From assembly GCF_034479615.1 (NCBI RefSeq), contig NZ_CP140255.1, positions 2,542,001 to 2,606,000 on the forward strand: 64,000 nt of DNA, given 5' to 3'. The notes below the pieces were generated by a model. That model was not told the origin of the DNA. It saw only the letters and a program-made list of their open reading frames with translations, and made no database searches. Shown here piece by piece: positions 40,507-49,063 of this stretch. Both the position numbers and the translations under genes were made by a program. Within the stretch, counting starts at the first letter, position 1. Each line of letters begins with the position of its first letter. This DNA is from Vreelandella neptunia (GTDB taxonomy: Bacteria; Pseudomonadota; Gammaproteobacteria; Pseudomonadales; Halomonadaceae).

Positions 40507-42207
40507 ATGTCAACGATGGACTCTACGATGCAAGACGCCACAACTGGGCAAGACGCCACAACTGGCCAGGACAATACAACAGAGCAGAACAACACACTCT
40601 GGTGGCGCGGCGGCGTTATCTACCAGATCTACCCGCGCAGCTTTATGGATAGCCGCGGTGACGGTATTGGCGATCTTAACGGTATTACCGAAAAACTCGA
40701 TTACGTGGCGTCTCTGAACGTGGACGGTATCTGGCTATCGCCGTTTTTCACCTCGCCAATGCTCGATTTTGGCTACGACATCAGCGATTACTGCGACGTC
40801 GACCCCATGTTCGGCACCCTGGAAGACTTTAAAGCGCTGCTGGCAAAAGCTCACTCGCTTGGTCTGAAGGTGATAATCGACCAGGTGATTAGCCACACCT
40901 CGGATCAACACGCCTGGTTTCAGGAGAGCCGCCAAAACCGCAGCAATCCCAAAGCCGACTGGTTTGTATGGGCCGATCCCAAGCCGGACGGCACGCCACC
41001 CAACAACTGGCTATCTATTTTCGGCGGCCCGGCGTGGACGTTTGATTCCCGTCGCCAGCAGTACTATATGCATAACTTTCTGACCAGCCAGCCGGACGTT
41101 AACTTCCATAACCCGGAAGCCCGTCAAGCGCAGTTGGATAATATGCGCTTCTGGCTGGAGCTGGGCGTGGACGGTTTCCGCTTGGATACCGTCAACTTCT
41201 ACTTCCACGATGCCGAGCTGCGCGACAATCCGCCGGTTCCCAAGGGCGAAGCTAAAACCCTGGGCGCTCCGGATAGCAATCCCTACACATGGCAGCGCCA
41301 CGTCTACGACCTGAGCCGTCCCGAAAATCTCGACTTCTTGAAAGACCTGCGGGCGCTGATGGACGAGTACCCCGGCACCACGACAGTGGGCGAAATTGGC
41401 GACGATAACCCGCTTGAGCGCATGGCCGAGTACACCGCTGGTGGCGACAAGCTGCATATGGCTTACACCTTCGACCTGCTCAACGCGCCCCACTCGGCGC
41501 GCTATATTCATGAAGTGCTAGAGCGCTTTCAGCGCTTGGCTGGCGACGCCTGGCCCTGCTGGGCAACCTCTAATCATGACGTAGTGCGCAGCGCCTCTCG
41601 CTGGGGCGCTGGCGAAGACCCCACCGCCTACCCAAAAGTGGCGCTGGCCATGCTCTGCTCCCTGCGCGGTAGCGTCTGCCTGTACCAAGGCGAAGAGCTG
41701 GGCCTGCCGGAAGCCGACGTGCCGTTTGAACGCATCCAGGATCCTTACGGCAAAGTGCTCTGGCCGGAATTCAAAGGCCGCGACGGTTGCCGCACGCCAA
41801 TGCCCTGGGACGACAGCGAACACGGCGGTTTTTCCAACGTTGAGCCTTGGCTCCCTATGGAGGCCAGTCATCGGGATATGGCGGTAAGCCGCCAACAGGA
41901 TGATGCCAACTCCACCTTGAATGCGCTGCGCAACATGTTGGCCTTCCGTCGCCAGCACCCCGCGCTGTTCGATGGTGACTTAACGCTGGTCGATGTAGGC
42001 GAAACGCTGCTCGGTTTTAGCCGACAAAAAGGGGATGAAACACTGCTATGCGTTTTCAACCTCACCGCCGAGGCCCAGACGGTTAATCTTCCACTAGCGA
42101 TTGAATGCGATTTGCAGGGCCACGGCTTTATCACCCAGCGCGATGGTGACAGCCTAACGCTACCGGCGTACCAGGCAGCCTTTATGCGCGTCGCTCATAA
42201 CAGTTAA
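40507..42207 (+). CDS. Alpha-glucosidase, GH13, of the alpha-glucoside operon
   Basis: This 566-residue cytoplasmic hydrolase should split the imported alpha-glucoside to glucose and the partner sugar. Catalytic residues are Asp227 (GFRLDTVNF), Glu296 (TVGEIGDD) and Asp358 (TSNHDVVR); DQVISHT and KADWFVWADPKPDG are also conserved. It is a clear paralogue of the enzyme at 30697-32391. An AAGGAA lies six bases before the ATG; an upstream in-frame start inside the permease gene is rejected. The first 30 residues are a repeat-rich polar tail (QDATTG repeated) not part of the GH13 fold. Sucrose or trehalose-like substrates are possible alternatives to maltose. Confidence 0.92.
   Translation: MSTMDSTMQDATTGQDATTGQDNTTEQNNTLWWRGGVIYQIYPRSFMDSRGDGIGDLNGITEKLDYVASLNVDGIWLSPFFTSPMLDFGYDISDYCDVDPMFGTLEDFKALLAKAHSLGLKVIIDQVISHTSDQHAWFQESRQNRSNPKADWFVWADPKPDGTPPNNWLSIFGGPAWTFDSRRQQYYMHNFLTSQPDVNFHNPEARQAQLDNMRFWLELGVDGFRLDTVNFYFHDAELRDNPPVPKGEAKTLGAPDSNPYTWQRHVYDLSRPENLDFLKDLRALMDEYPGTTTVGEIGDDNPLERMAEYTAGGDKLHMAYTFDLLNAPHSARYIHEVLERFQRLAGDAWPCWATSNHDVVRSASRWGAGEDPTAYPKVALAMLCSLRGSVCLYQGEELGLPEADVPFERIQDPYGKVLWPEFKGRDGCRTPMPWDDSEHGGFSNVEPWLPMEASHRDMAVSRQQDDANSTLNALRNMLAFRRQHPALFDGDLTLVDVGETLLGFSRQKGDETLLCVFNLTAEAQTVNLPLAIECDLQGHGFITQRDGDSLTLPAYQAAFMRVAHNS
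40531..40593 (+). repeat. 18-base in-frame tandem repeat at the alpha-glucosidase N terminus
   Basis: Two copies of an 18-base unit agree at 17 of 18 positions (40531-40548 and 40549-40566), followed by a degenerate third copy and half of a fourth. They encode QDATTG-QDATTG-QDNTTE-QNN, so copy changes keep the frame and only alter a flexible tail. Confidence 0.85.
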
Positions 42208-42278
42208 TCGCCACAACCGTACACAACAACAGGCCGACCCAACAAAAGTAGCGCACGAAGGTCGGCAAGGAGTCACCC

Positions 42279-43385
42279 ATGGCAAGTGTTACGCTTAATA
42301 AGGTCAATAAGGTGTTTGGCCGCGATCACATTATCAACGATGTCGATCTGCACATTGGCGACGGTGAGTTCGTGGTCTTCGTCGGCCCCTCCGGCTGCGG
42401 CAAGTCAACGCTTTTACGCCTGATCGCCGGCTTGGAGTCGATTAGCGATGGCGATCTGTATATGGGCGAAACGGTGGTCAACGATTTGCCGCCCCGGGAG
42501 CGCGGGGTCGGCATGGTGTTTCAGTCCTACGCGCTCTATCCGCATATGACCGTCTACGACAACATGGCGTTTGGCCTAAAGCTGGCTAAAACCGCCAAAG
42601 AGACGGTGCACGAGCGGGTGATGACCACCGCCAAGATTCTGCAGTTGGAAGAGCTGCTGCATCGTAAACCCAAGGCACTCTCGGGCGGGCAGCGCCAGCG
42701 GGTGGCCATGGGACGCGCCATGGCGCGTGAACCGCGCATTCTGCTTTTTGACGAGCCGCTCTCCAACCTGGATGCCTCGCTGCGGGTACAAATGCGTAAC
42801 GAGATCGCCCGGCTGCATAACCGCCTGGGCTCCACCATGATTTACGTGACCCACGACCAGGTGGAGGCCATGACCCTGGCCGACAAAATCGTGGTACTCA
42901 ACGGTGGCTATGTCGAACAGGTAGGCAGTCCCCACGAGCTGTACCAGCGCCCGGCGACGAAATTTGTTGCCGGGTTTATCGGCTCGCCCACCATGAACTT
43001 CATGCCTGCAGAGTTACTCGCTGGCGATGCCAACGGCTGTCGTGTGCGAGCCGCGGGAATTGGCGAGCTTTCCTTGCCCCAGAATGCCCAGCAGCGGCAA
43101 AGCGGCGAAGCATTGACCCTCGGTATTCGCCCAGAGCACCTATGCTTAGCGGCGCCCACCGATGACAACTGCTTCGATATCGTCAATGTCGAGTATTTAG
43201 GCAACGAGGTTTACGTCTACCTTGAGCCCAAACAGGGCGACACGCTGCTGATCCATCGCAGCGAAGCCCCCAGCCAGTGGCAAGCAGGCCAGAAGGTGTC
43301 ATTAGCAGCGGATTGGGAAAAAGTACACCTGTTTGATGAGAGCGGTGCAGCACTGACACTACCCACTCAACAAGCAGCGGCTTAA
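42279..43385 (+). CDS. Alpha-glucoside ABC transporter ATPase (MalK/UgpC family)
   Basis: The 368-residue ATPase drives the transporter encoded just upstream. Walker A GPSGCGKST at 36-44, Q-loop FQSYALYPHM, signature LSGGQRQR, Walker B ILLFDEP and THDQVEAMTLADKI are intact, with a C-terminal TOBE regulatory domain. AAGGAG precedes the ATG. It is a paralogue of malK at 29594 and could serve both permease pairs. Downstream is the LacI regulator of the operon. Confidence 0.92.
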   Translation: MASVTLNKVNKVFGRDHIINDVDLHIGDGEFVVFVGPSGCGKSTLLRLIAGLESISDGDLYMGETVVNDLPPRERGVGMVFQSYALYPHMTVYDNMAFGLKLAKTAKETVHERVMTTAKILQLEELLHRKPKALSGGQRQRVAMGRAMAREPRILLFDEPLSNLDASLRVQMRNEIARLHNRLGSTMIYVTHDQVEAMTLADKIVVLNGGYVEQVGSPHELYQRPATKFVAGFIGSPTMNFMPAELLAGDANGCRVRAAGIGELSLPQNAQQRQSGEALTLGIRPEHLCLAAPTDDNCFDIVNVEYLGNEVYVYLEPKQGDTLLIHRSEAPSQWQAGQKVSLAADWEKVHLFDESGAALTLPTQQAAA

Positions 43386-43550
43386 GCACAAGAGACAGCC
43401 AAGTTACCCGCATTAACGACCCTCTGTGTGTACCTACCCTTCCCTTCGCTTATCATGGGAATTGGCTGCACACAGCGGGTCGATTTTATTGTGCACACCT
43501 TTTGAATAGCCAAGTCTTCAACTATCAAAAAAGCCTGTAAAGGAAGTACC

Positions 43551-44600
43551 GTGACTGATCAGCGCCGTATGACACTCAAGGATCTTGCGCAGGAACTCAA
43601 CGTCTCCACTGCCACGATTTCCAATGCCTTTAACCGGCCGGATCAGCTTTCGCCAGCCCTGCGCGAACGCATACTCAAAGAGGCGAAAAGGCTGGGGTAC
43701 AGCGGCCCTGACGCCAAAGCGCGCAGCTTGCGCACCGGCCGCTCGCGGATTATTGCGGTGATTCTTGCTGAGAGCCTCACCTACAGTTTGAACGACGCCG
43801 TGGCCAGCGAGTTTCTATCAGGGGTCGCCGAGGTTCTCGATGCCCACGGCCACACTCTGCTGTTATTGCCGGGCCGCGGCCACGCATCACAGCCGCCGGG
43901 CTCCGCCAATATCGCCGATGGCTTTATCGTCTATGGACTAATGCCCAACAATAAACTGCTCGATGAACTGCCCACCCAGCGCACCCTGGTGGCCGTTGAT
44001 TTTGATATTGAAGGCTGCCCAACGGTGCATATCGATGACACCGCCGCCAGCTATAAAATCGCCCAGCATGCGCTTAACGAGTTGCCCAAACGCCCGGCGA
44101 TAATCAATCTGCGTTTAACCAAAGAGGTCTGCAACGGTCGTGTGACGGCCGAGCACACCCTACTGCCCAACACCAGCACGATCAGCCGCGCCCGCCTTGA
44201 GGGCTTTCATAGCGCGCTGAGTGAGCAAGGGGTCGATGTGGAGCAAGTACCGCTATGGAATATCGAGGAGAATACTTTTGAGGTGTGCTCGCCGGTGATT
44301 GCCGAGATTCTCGACCAGCCCATAGAAAAACGGCCAGACCTGCTGCTGTGCATGTCTGACCGTATCGCGCTCACGGCACTAACGCTGGCCGAGCAGCGCG
44401 GTATTCGGGTACCTGAAGAATTACGCATTACCGGGTTCGATGGCATTGCCGAGGGGCAGTACCGGGCACCGCGTTTAACCACGGTGCGCCAGGATAGCGT
44501 GGGTAAAGGGCGGGTCGCGGCGCAGATGATTCTTGGCCGCGTCCCCCTCGCCCAGCAACTGCTGCAAACTGAACTGCTGCTGGGCGATACCTGCCCTTAG
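43551..44600 (+). CDS. LacI-family repressor of the alpha-glucoside operon
   Basis: The 349-residue regulator has an N-terminal LacI HTH (TLKDLAQELNVSTATISNAF, from residue 8) and hinge, then a periplasmic-binding-like sugar domain. The GTG start is supported by AAGGAAG four bases upstream; a later ATG lacks a ribosome site. It is the last gene of the transporter cluster, 165 bases after the ATPase gene, so it may have its own promoter. Its likely operators are the three ATCGAT-centred palindromes at 37008-37284. An alpha-glucoside is the probable inducer. Confidence 0.9.
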   Translation: MTDQRRMTLKDLAQELNVSTATISNAFNRPDQLSPALRERILKEAKRLGYSGPDAKARSLRTGRSRIIAVILAESLTYSLNDAVASEFLSGVAEVLDAHGHTLLLLPGRGHASQPPGSANIADGFIVYGLMPNNKLLDELPTQRTLVAVDFDIEGCPTVHIDDTAASYKIAQHALNELPKRPAIINLRLTKEVCNGRVTAEHTLLPNTSTISRARLEGFHSALSEQGVDVEQVPLWNIEENTFEVCSPVIAEILDQPIEKRPDLLLCMSDRIALTALTLAEQRGIRVPEELRITGFDGIAEGQYRAPRLTTVRQDSVGKGRVAAQMILGRVPLAQQLLQTELLLGDTCP

Positions 44601-44604
44601 CTTA

Positions 44605-45609
44605 TTACTTGGCAGTTGCCTGCATTGCCAGCGCGGTATCCAGCATACGGTTGGAGAAGCCCCACTCGTTGTCGTACCACGCCATGATTTTAACCAGACG
44701 GCCATTCACGCGAGTATGATTAGCATCGAAAGTCGACGAATTGGCATCGTGGTTGAAATCAATAGAGACCAGCGGTTCAGCGTTGACGGCCAATACCGGT
44801 GAGCTAGCGGCAGCTTTCTCGACGATGGCATTGATCTCTTCTTTGCTGGTATCGCGACTGGCAGTAAAGGTCAGATCCACCAGCGAGACGTTGATCACCG
44901 GTACGCGAACGGCCAGGCCGTCAAATTTACCCGCCAGCTCTGGTAGCACCAAGCCCACCGCTGCGGCAGCGCCGGTTTTGGTCGGGATCATGGAGTGCGT
45001 AGCACTGCGCGCCCGGTAGGGGTCGGAGTGGTAAACATCCGAGAGGTTTTGATCGTTAGTGTAAGCGTGCACCGTGGTCATCAAACCATTTTCGATACCC
45101 ACCGCATCGTTCAACGCTTTGGCAACCGGCGCTAGGCAGTTGGTGGTGCAGGAAGCGTTAGAGACAACCGTGTGCTCAGCGGTCAACACCTGATCATTTA
45201 CGCCATACACAATCGTGGCATCGGCATCAGGGCTGGGTGCGGAAATCAGCACGCGCTTGGCACCCGCTTCGATATGCTTGGCCGCCGCTTCGCGCTTGGT
45301 AAACAAACCGGTGCACTCCATCACCAGATCGATATTCATCGATGCCCACGGCAGCTGCGCTGGATCGCGCTCAGAGGAGATGGCGATGCGATCGCCATCT
45401 ACCGTGATGCTCTCGGCGTCGTGTTCTACCTTAAAGGGAAAGTGGCCATGCACGGTATCGTGACGCAGCAGGTGAGAATTTAGCGAGGGGTCGCCTAGAT
45501 CGTTGATGGCGACGACCTGTACGCGGTCACGGTAGCTGTTTTCGTAAAGGGCGCGCAGTACGTTGCGGCCAATGCGGCCAAATCCGTTAATCGCAACTCT
45601 TATTGTCAT
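44605..45609 (-). CDS. gap: Glyceraldehyde-3-phosphate dehydrogenase, type I
   Basis: Gap oxidises glyceraldehyde-3-phosphate from the ED, KDPGal and fructose routes to 1,3-bisphosphoglycerate. The 334-residue enzyme has the Rossmann motif [15 protein letters not shown], an acidic residue after strand two (AINDLGD) consistent with NAD use, catalytic Cys154 in SNASCTTNC and His181 in [21 protein letters not shown] favours Gap over erythrose-4-phosphate dehydrogenase. It converges on the LacI gene with a 4-base gap and is divergent from pyk; HexR-like palindromes lie in the shared upstream region. Confidence 0.95.
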   Translation of the reverse strand: MTIRVAINGFGRIGRNVLRALYENSYRDRVQVVAINDLGDPSLNSHLLRHDTVHGHFPFKVEHDAESITVDGDRIAISSERDPAQLPWASMNIDLVMECTGLFTKREAAAKHIEAGAKRVLISAPSPDADATIVYGVNDQVLTAEHTVVSNASCTTNCLAPVAKALNDAVGIENGLMTTVHAYTNDQNLSDVYHSDPYRARSATHSMIPTKTGAAAAVGLVLPELAGKFDGLAVRVPVINVSLVDLTFTASRDTSKEEINAIVEKAAASSPVLAVNAEPLVSIDFNHDANSSTFDANHTRVNGRLVKIMAWYDNEWGFSNRMLDTALAMQATAK

Positions 45610-45650
45610 GATAGCTCCTCAATTGACCAATAATTACAAGTGGTACCTTT

Positions 45651-45665
45651 AGTAAAAAAATTACT
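45651..45665. promoter_or_regulatory. HexR-like operator on the gap side
   Basis: AGTAAAAAAATTACT fits the 6-3-6 dyad with GTAA/TTAC arms, 41 bases before the gap ATG on the minus strand. It is weaker than the site nearer pyk because the outer T and A are lost. Confidence 0.5.
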
Positions 45666-45741
45666 AAAAATACGTATTTAAGCGTCATGAGGCCGATAAA
45701 TAGCGTTTTAATCGCCCCAAAAGGCTAGTATAAATCCAATA

Positions 45742-45756
45742 TGTAGTAAAATTACT
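45742..45756. promoter_or_regulatory. HexR-like operator on the pyk side
   Basis: TGTAGTAAAATTACT keeps a full left half-site and nearly full right half-site, 64 bases before the pyk ATG, in the divergent gap/pyk region. Confidence 0.68.
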
Positions 45757-45820
45757 ATATAAACGCTATCGTAGTCCAATACTAAATTGCCAACAATACC
45801 TCTACTCAAGGAGAGCGCCC

Positions 45821-47341
45821 ATGACGAATGCGACTTCGAAAACAACGGCCCAGACGTCTACTTCCTCCCTTCCTTATACGCCCTCAGGCCCTCATACCCC
45901 TTTGAGACGCACCAAAATCGTCGCCACCCTTGGCCCCGCCAGTGATCGCCCCGGCGTGCTGGAAGCGATGCTAATAGCCGGTGTGGATGTGGTGCGGCTT
46001 AACTTCTCCCACGGCTCGGCGGATGATCACCGCCGTCGTTTAAGCGAAGTCCGCGAGATCGCCGAGCGCCTTGGCCGCAGCGTTGCTGCCCTGGGCGACC
46101 TGCAGGGGCCGAAAATTCGTATTGCGCGCTTCATCGAGGGCGCCGTCAAACTCGAGGTCGGCCAGCCGTTTGTCTTGGATATGGCATTGGACGCCAACAG
46201 CGGCACTGCTGATCGCGTCGGCTGCGACTATCAAACCCTGGCCGATGACGTCGTTGAGGGCGACCGTCTACTGCTCGACGATGGCCGTTTAGTACTCGAT
46301 GTCACACGAGTAGTTGGACAAGAAGTGCATACCCGCGTTCACGTGGGTGGCAAGCTCTCCAACAACAAGGGCATTAACAAACAGGGAGGCGGACTCTCAG
46401 CGCCCGCGCTTACTGAGAAAGATAAGGACGATCTAAAAACTGCAATTGAGATTGGGGTTGACTACTTAGCGGTCTCTTTTCCGCGCAGCGCCGCGGATAT
46501 GCAGGAAGCCCGCGAACTGCTTGGCGAAGCAGGTAAAGAGATCGGCCTGGTGGCTAAGCTCGAACGCGCGGAAGCGGTTGCCGACGACGCCACGCTGGAC
46601 GGCATCATTGAAGCCTCCGAGGCGGTCATGGTGGCCAGGGGTGACTTGGGCGTTGAGATTGGTGACGCCGCGCTGATTGGTACTCAGAAGCGCATTATCA
46701 AGCACGCACGCTCACTCAACCGCGCGGTGATTACCGCCACCCAAATGATGGAGTCGATGATCGAGTCGCCGCTGCCCACCCGCGCCGAAGTCTTCGACGT
46801 GGCCAACGCGGTGCTCGACGCCACCGACGCGGTGATGCTCTCCGCAGAAACCGCCGCGGGTGATTACCCGGTAGAAACCATCGAAGCGATGAACCGCGTT
46901 TGTTTGGGTGCCGAGCGTGAGCGTCTCGCTCAAGAGTCAGGCCACCGTATTCATGAAGGCTTTGAGCGCATCGATGAAACCATCGCGCTGTCGGCGATGT
47001 ATGCAGCGAATCACTTATCCGGCGTCAGCGCCATCGCCTGCATGACCTCCACCGGCTATACACCGCTAATTGCGTCACGGATTCGTTCAGGTTTGCCTAT
47101 CGTGGGATTGGCCCACAGCCCTATCGCCCAGCGGCGCATGGCACTCTATCGTGGCGTGGTTTCTATACCTTTCGATACCACCGATATGGATCCGGCCAAC
47201 CTTAACCAAGAAGCCTTAAAGCGCTTGCAGGCGCAGGGATTTATCCACCCTGGCGAGCATGTCATTCTCACTCGCGGTGACCATATGAATGCCCATGGGG
47301 GCACCAATACGATGAAAATTCTTGCCCTGGAGAGCGATTAA
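45821..47341 (+). CDS. pyk: Pyruvate kinase
   Basis: Pyk converts phosphoenolpyruvate and ADP to pyruvate and ATP. The 506-residue protein has RRTKIVATLGPAS, VRLNFSHGSADDH, ALGDLQGPKIRI, the catalytic lysine region LVAKLERAEA and MVARGDLGVEIG, then the C-terminal regulatory domain. It is of the PykA type. The first 28 residues are a Ser/Thr-rich tail absent from E. coli PykA; the AAGGAG site before this ATG nevertheless supports the start. mgsA follows about 90 bases later on the same strand. A HexR-like site lies upstream. Confidence 0.96.
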   Translation: MTNATSKTTAQTSTSSLPYTPSGPHTPLRRTKIVATLGPASDRPGVLEAMLIAGVDVVRLNFSHGSADDHRRRLSEVREIAERLGRSVAALGDLQGPKIRIARFIEGAVKLEVGQPFVLDMALDANSGTADRVGCDYQTLADDVVEGDRLLLDDGRLVLDVTRVVGQEVHTRVHVGGKLSNNKGINKQGGGLSAPALTEKDKDDLKTAIEIGVDYLAVSFPRSAADMQEARELLGEAGKEIGLVAKLERAEAVADDATLDGIIEASEAVMVARGDLGVEIGDAALIGTQKRIIKHARSLNRAVITATQMMESMIESPLPTRAEVFDVANAVLDATDAVMLSAETAAGDYPVETIEAMNRVCLGAERERLAQESGHRIHEGFERIDETIALSAMYAANHLSGVSAIACMTSTGYTPLIASRIRSGLPIVGLAHSPIAQRRMALYRGVVSIPFDTTDMDPANLNQEALKRLQAQGFIHPGEHVILTRGDHMNAHGGTNTMKILALESD

Positions 47342-47428
47342 TCGGCTAACCTCGGTAGCAAGCTTAATAAGAAAAAGCCATTCGGCCATAAGACCGTAAG
47401 GCAATAGAACCATGAGGGAAGTGACCAA

Positions 47429-47905
47429 ATGAGTGACGCGCAACCGCCCCGCCAAGCCATCCGTACGCTGCAAGCACGCAAGCGCATTGCGCTGATTGCC
47501 CATGATGGCAAGAAGAGCGAAATGCTTGAGTGGGCAACCCGCTGGAAGGATACGCTGAGCCAGCACGAACTGATCGGGACAGGAACAACGTCTAAGCGGC
47601 TGCAAACCGCGTTAGGATTAGATGTGGAGGGTTTAATGAGTGGCCCCCTGGGCGGTGACCAGCAGATAGGCGCGCGGATTGCGGAGCAGCGGCTGGATGT
47701 GCTGATCTTCTTTTGGGATCCCTTCTCCCCCCAGCCCCACGACCCGGATGTCAAAGCGTTGCTGCGTTTAGCGGCGCTGTGGAATGTCCCCGTTGCCTGC
47801 AATGCGGCGAGCGCCGACTTCGTGCTCTCCTCGCCCTACTTGAGCGAGAGTTACGACATGTCGATACCAGATGCAGCAGCTTGGGCCCAGGCCCGCACGG
47901 TTTAA
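47429..47905 (+). CDS. mgsA: Methylglyoxal synthase
   Basis: MgsA turns dihydroxyacetone phosphate into methylglyoxal, a phosphate-releasing overflow route when triose phosphates pile up. The 158-residue protein has His25-Asp26 in ALIAHDGKK, Asp77 (SGPLGGDQQIG), Asp97 (FFWDPFSPQPHDPD) and Asp105, matching the catalytic set of the E. coli enzyme, and VPVACNAASADFVL near the end. It sits directly after pyk, apt for a valve on lower glycolysis. Its stop overlaps the stop of the convergent fruR. Confidence 0.95.
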   Translation: MSDAQPPRQAIRTLQARKRIALIAHDGKKSEMLEWATRWKDTLSQHELIGTGTTSKRLQTALGLDVEGLMSGPLGGDQQIGARIAEQRLDVLIFFWDPFSPQPHDPDVKALLRLAALWNVPVACNAASADFVLSSPYLSESYDMSIPDAAAWAQARTV

Positions 47906-48879
47906 CGCCTGTGCAGATGGCGCGCCACCACTTGTAGTCCGCTCTCATAGTGGCCGCTCATGGCGGCTAGGGCACAGCGCAATGTTAACTCGGCAATACG
48001 GTCATAATCCTGTAGCGCCGAGTTCACTGACTGAGGAAGGAAATCCAGCAGCCGGTGATCACCAAAAGTGGCCAGGCGAATATTTTCCGGCAGGCCGCCG
48101 CGCTCTAGAAACACATCAAACACCCCTTCCATCAGTGTATAGGACGCCGTCACCAATGCGTCGGCACCGCCCTGTTCATCCAGTAGCTGAACTGCTAAAC
48201 GCGCCCCTTCACTGCGTTCATAGTGGGATCCGGTAAGATAAAGCGGTTCAATCATGCTGCCTTCAAGGGCCGCCTGAAACCCCGCCCGCCGCTCGCAGCT
48301 AACCGACAGATCCGGCATCGCTTCTAACCAGGCAACACGCTTGGTCGCCGCGCCGATTACCGAGCGGGTCAACGTCTTTGCCGCTTCCTGGTCATTACTC
48401 ACGACACTGGCAAAGCGCGCCGGGTTGAGGCCACGGTCCATCCCCACCACGCACCAACCCTCGTCTACCAGGTCGGCATAAAAAGTGTCGTCGCTGGGGA
48501 GGCAGCTAGCAGTGATCAACACCTCACAGCGTTGTGCTCGCAGCGCCAACGCCAGTGTCCGTTCACTCTCTGCGCAGTCATCCGAGCTTACGATCAACAG
48601 CTGGTAACCCTGCTCCCGTGCACCCCGCTCCAGGCGTTTGGCTAGGCGGGCGTAACTGATGTTCTCCAAGTCCGGCACGATAAGCCCGAGCAAGCGACTT
48701 GCGCCCCGGCGCAGCGCTGCCGCCTGGGGGTCAATGTGATAGCGATGTTGCCGCACCACTGCCATCACTTTTTCAATTGTCGCCGCGCTAATGCGCCGCT
48801 GCTCGGCCTGACCATTAATGACGTAGCTAGCAGTTGTGCGCGAGACGCCGGCGAGCCGGGCAATATCGGCAAGTGTCAT
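47902..48879 (-). CDS. fruR: FruR/Cra-like LacI-family regulator of the fructose PTS
   Basis: The 325-residue repressor has a LacI HTH at the very start (MTLADIARLAGVSRTTASYV) with the INGQAEQRRISAATIEKV segment typical of FruR/Cra, then a fructose-phosphate-type effector domain. The ATG was chosen because AAGGGGG lies a few bases upstream; a longer reading from 48918 has no such site. It is divergent from fruBKA, with two TGAATCGATTCA-like palindromes between them. Fructose-1-phosphate is the expected inducer by family precedent. Confidence 0.92.
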   Translation of the reverse strand: MTLADIARLAGVSRTTASYVINGQAEQRRISAATIEKVMAVVRQHRYHIDPQAAALRRGASRLLGLIVPDLENISYARLAKRLERGAREQGYQLLIVSSDDCAESERTLALALRAQRCEVLITASCLPSDDTFYADLVDEGWCVVGMDRGLNPARFASVVSNDQEAAKTLTRSVIGAATKRVAWLEAMPDLSVSCERRAGFQAALEGSMIEPLYLTGSHYERSEGARLAVQLLDEQGGADALVTASYTLMEGVFDVFLERGGLPENIRLATFGDHRLLDFLPQSVNSALQDYDRIAELTLRCALAAMSGHYESGLQVVARHLHRR

Positions 48880-48969
48880 GCGGTTCCCCCTTGGTGTAAC
48901 CGGGCAGTTTATCAGCAAGTTAGCGCCTACCAGACCAAAGTCTAAACGCCCAAGCCTTGTGTCATTCAG

Positions 48970-48981
48970 TGAATCGATTCA
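48970..48981. promoter_or_regulatory. FruR operator 1
   Basis: TGAATCGATTCA is a perfect 12-base palindrome very close to the Cra consensus core (TGAAWCGWTTCA, recalled). It lies 91 bases before the fruR start and 83 bases before fruB. Confidence 0.78.
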
Positions 48982-49002
48982 GCATAGCCAACTATACACA
49001 GA

Positions 49003-49014
49003 TGATACGATTCA
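49003..49014. promoter_or_regulatory. FruR operator 2
   Basis: TGATACGATTCA matches 10 of 12 bases of the first site and extends into GATGA/TCATC flanks. It lies 49 bases before the fruB ATG, suited to repression of fruBKA. Confidence 0.65.
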
Positions 49015-49063
49015 TCTAGCTCACTTCGAAGCGCTACGACTATGGTTCTACACGGAGACACCT

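Noticed and set aside
48836..49063. N-terminal extension of fruB
   Set aside because: It would overlap fruR's start and both FruR operators; the ATG with GGAG gives the normal EIIA start.
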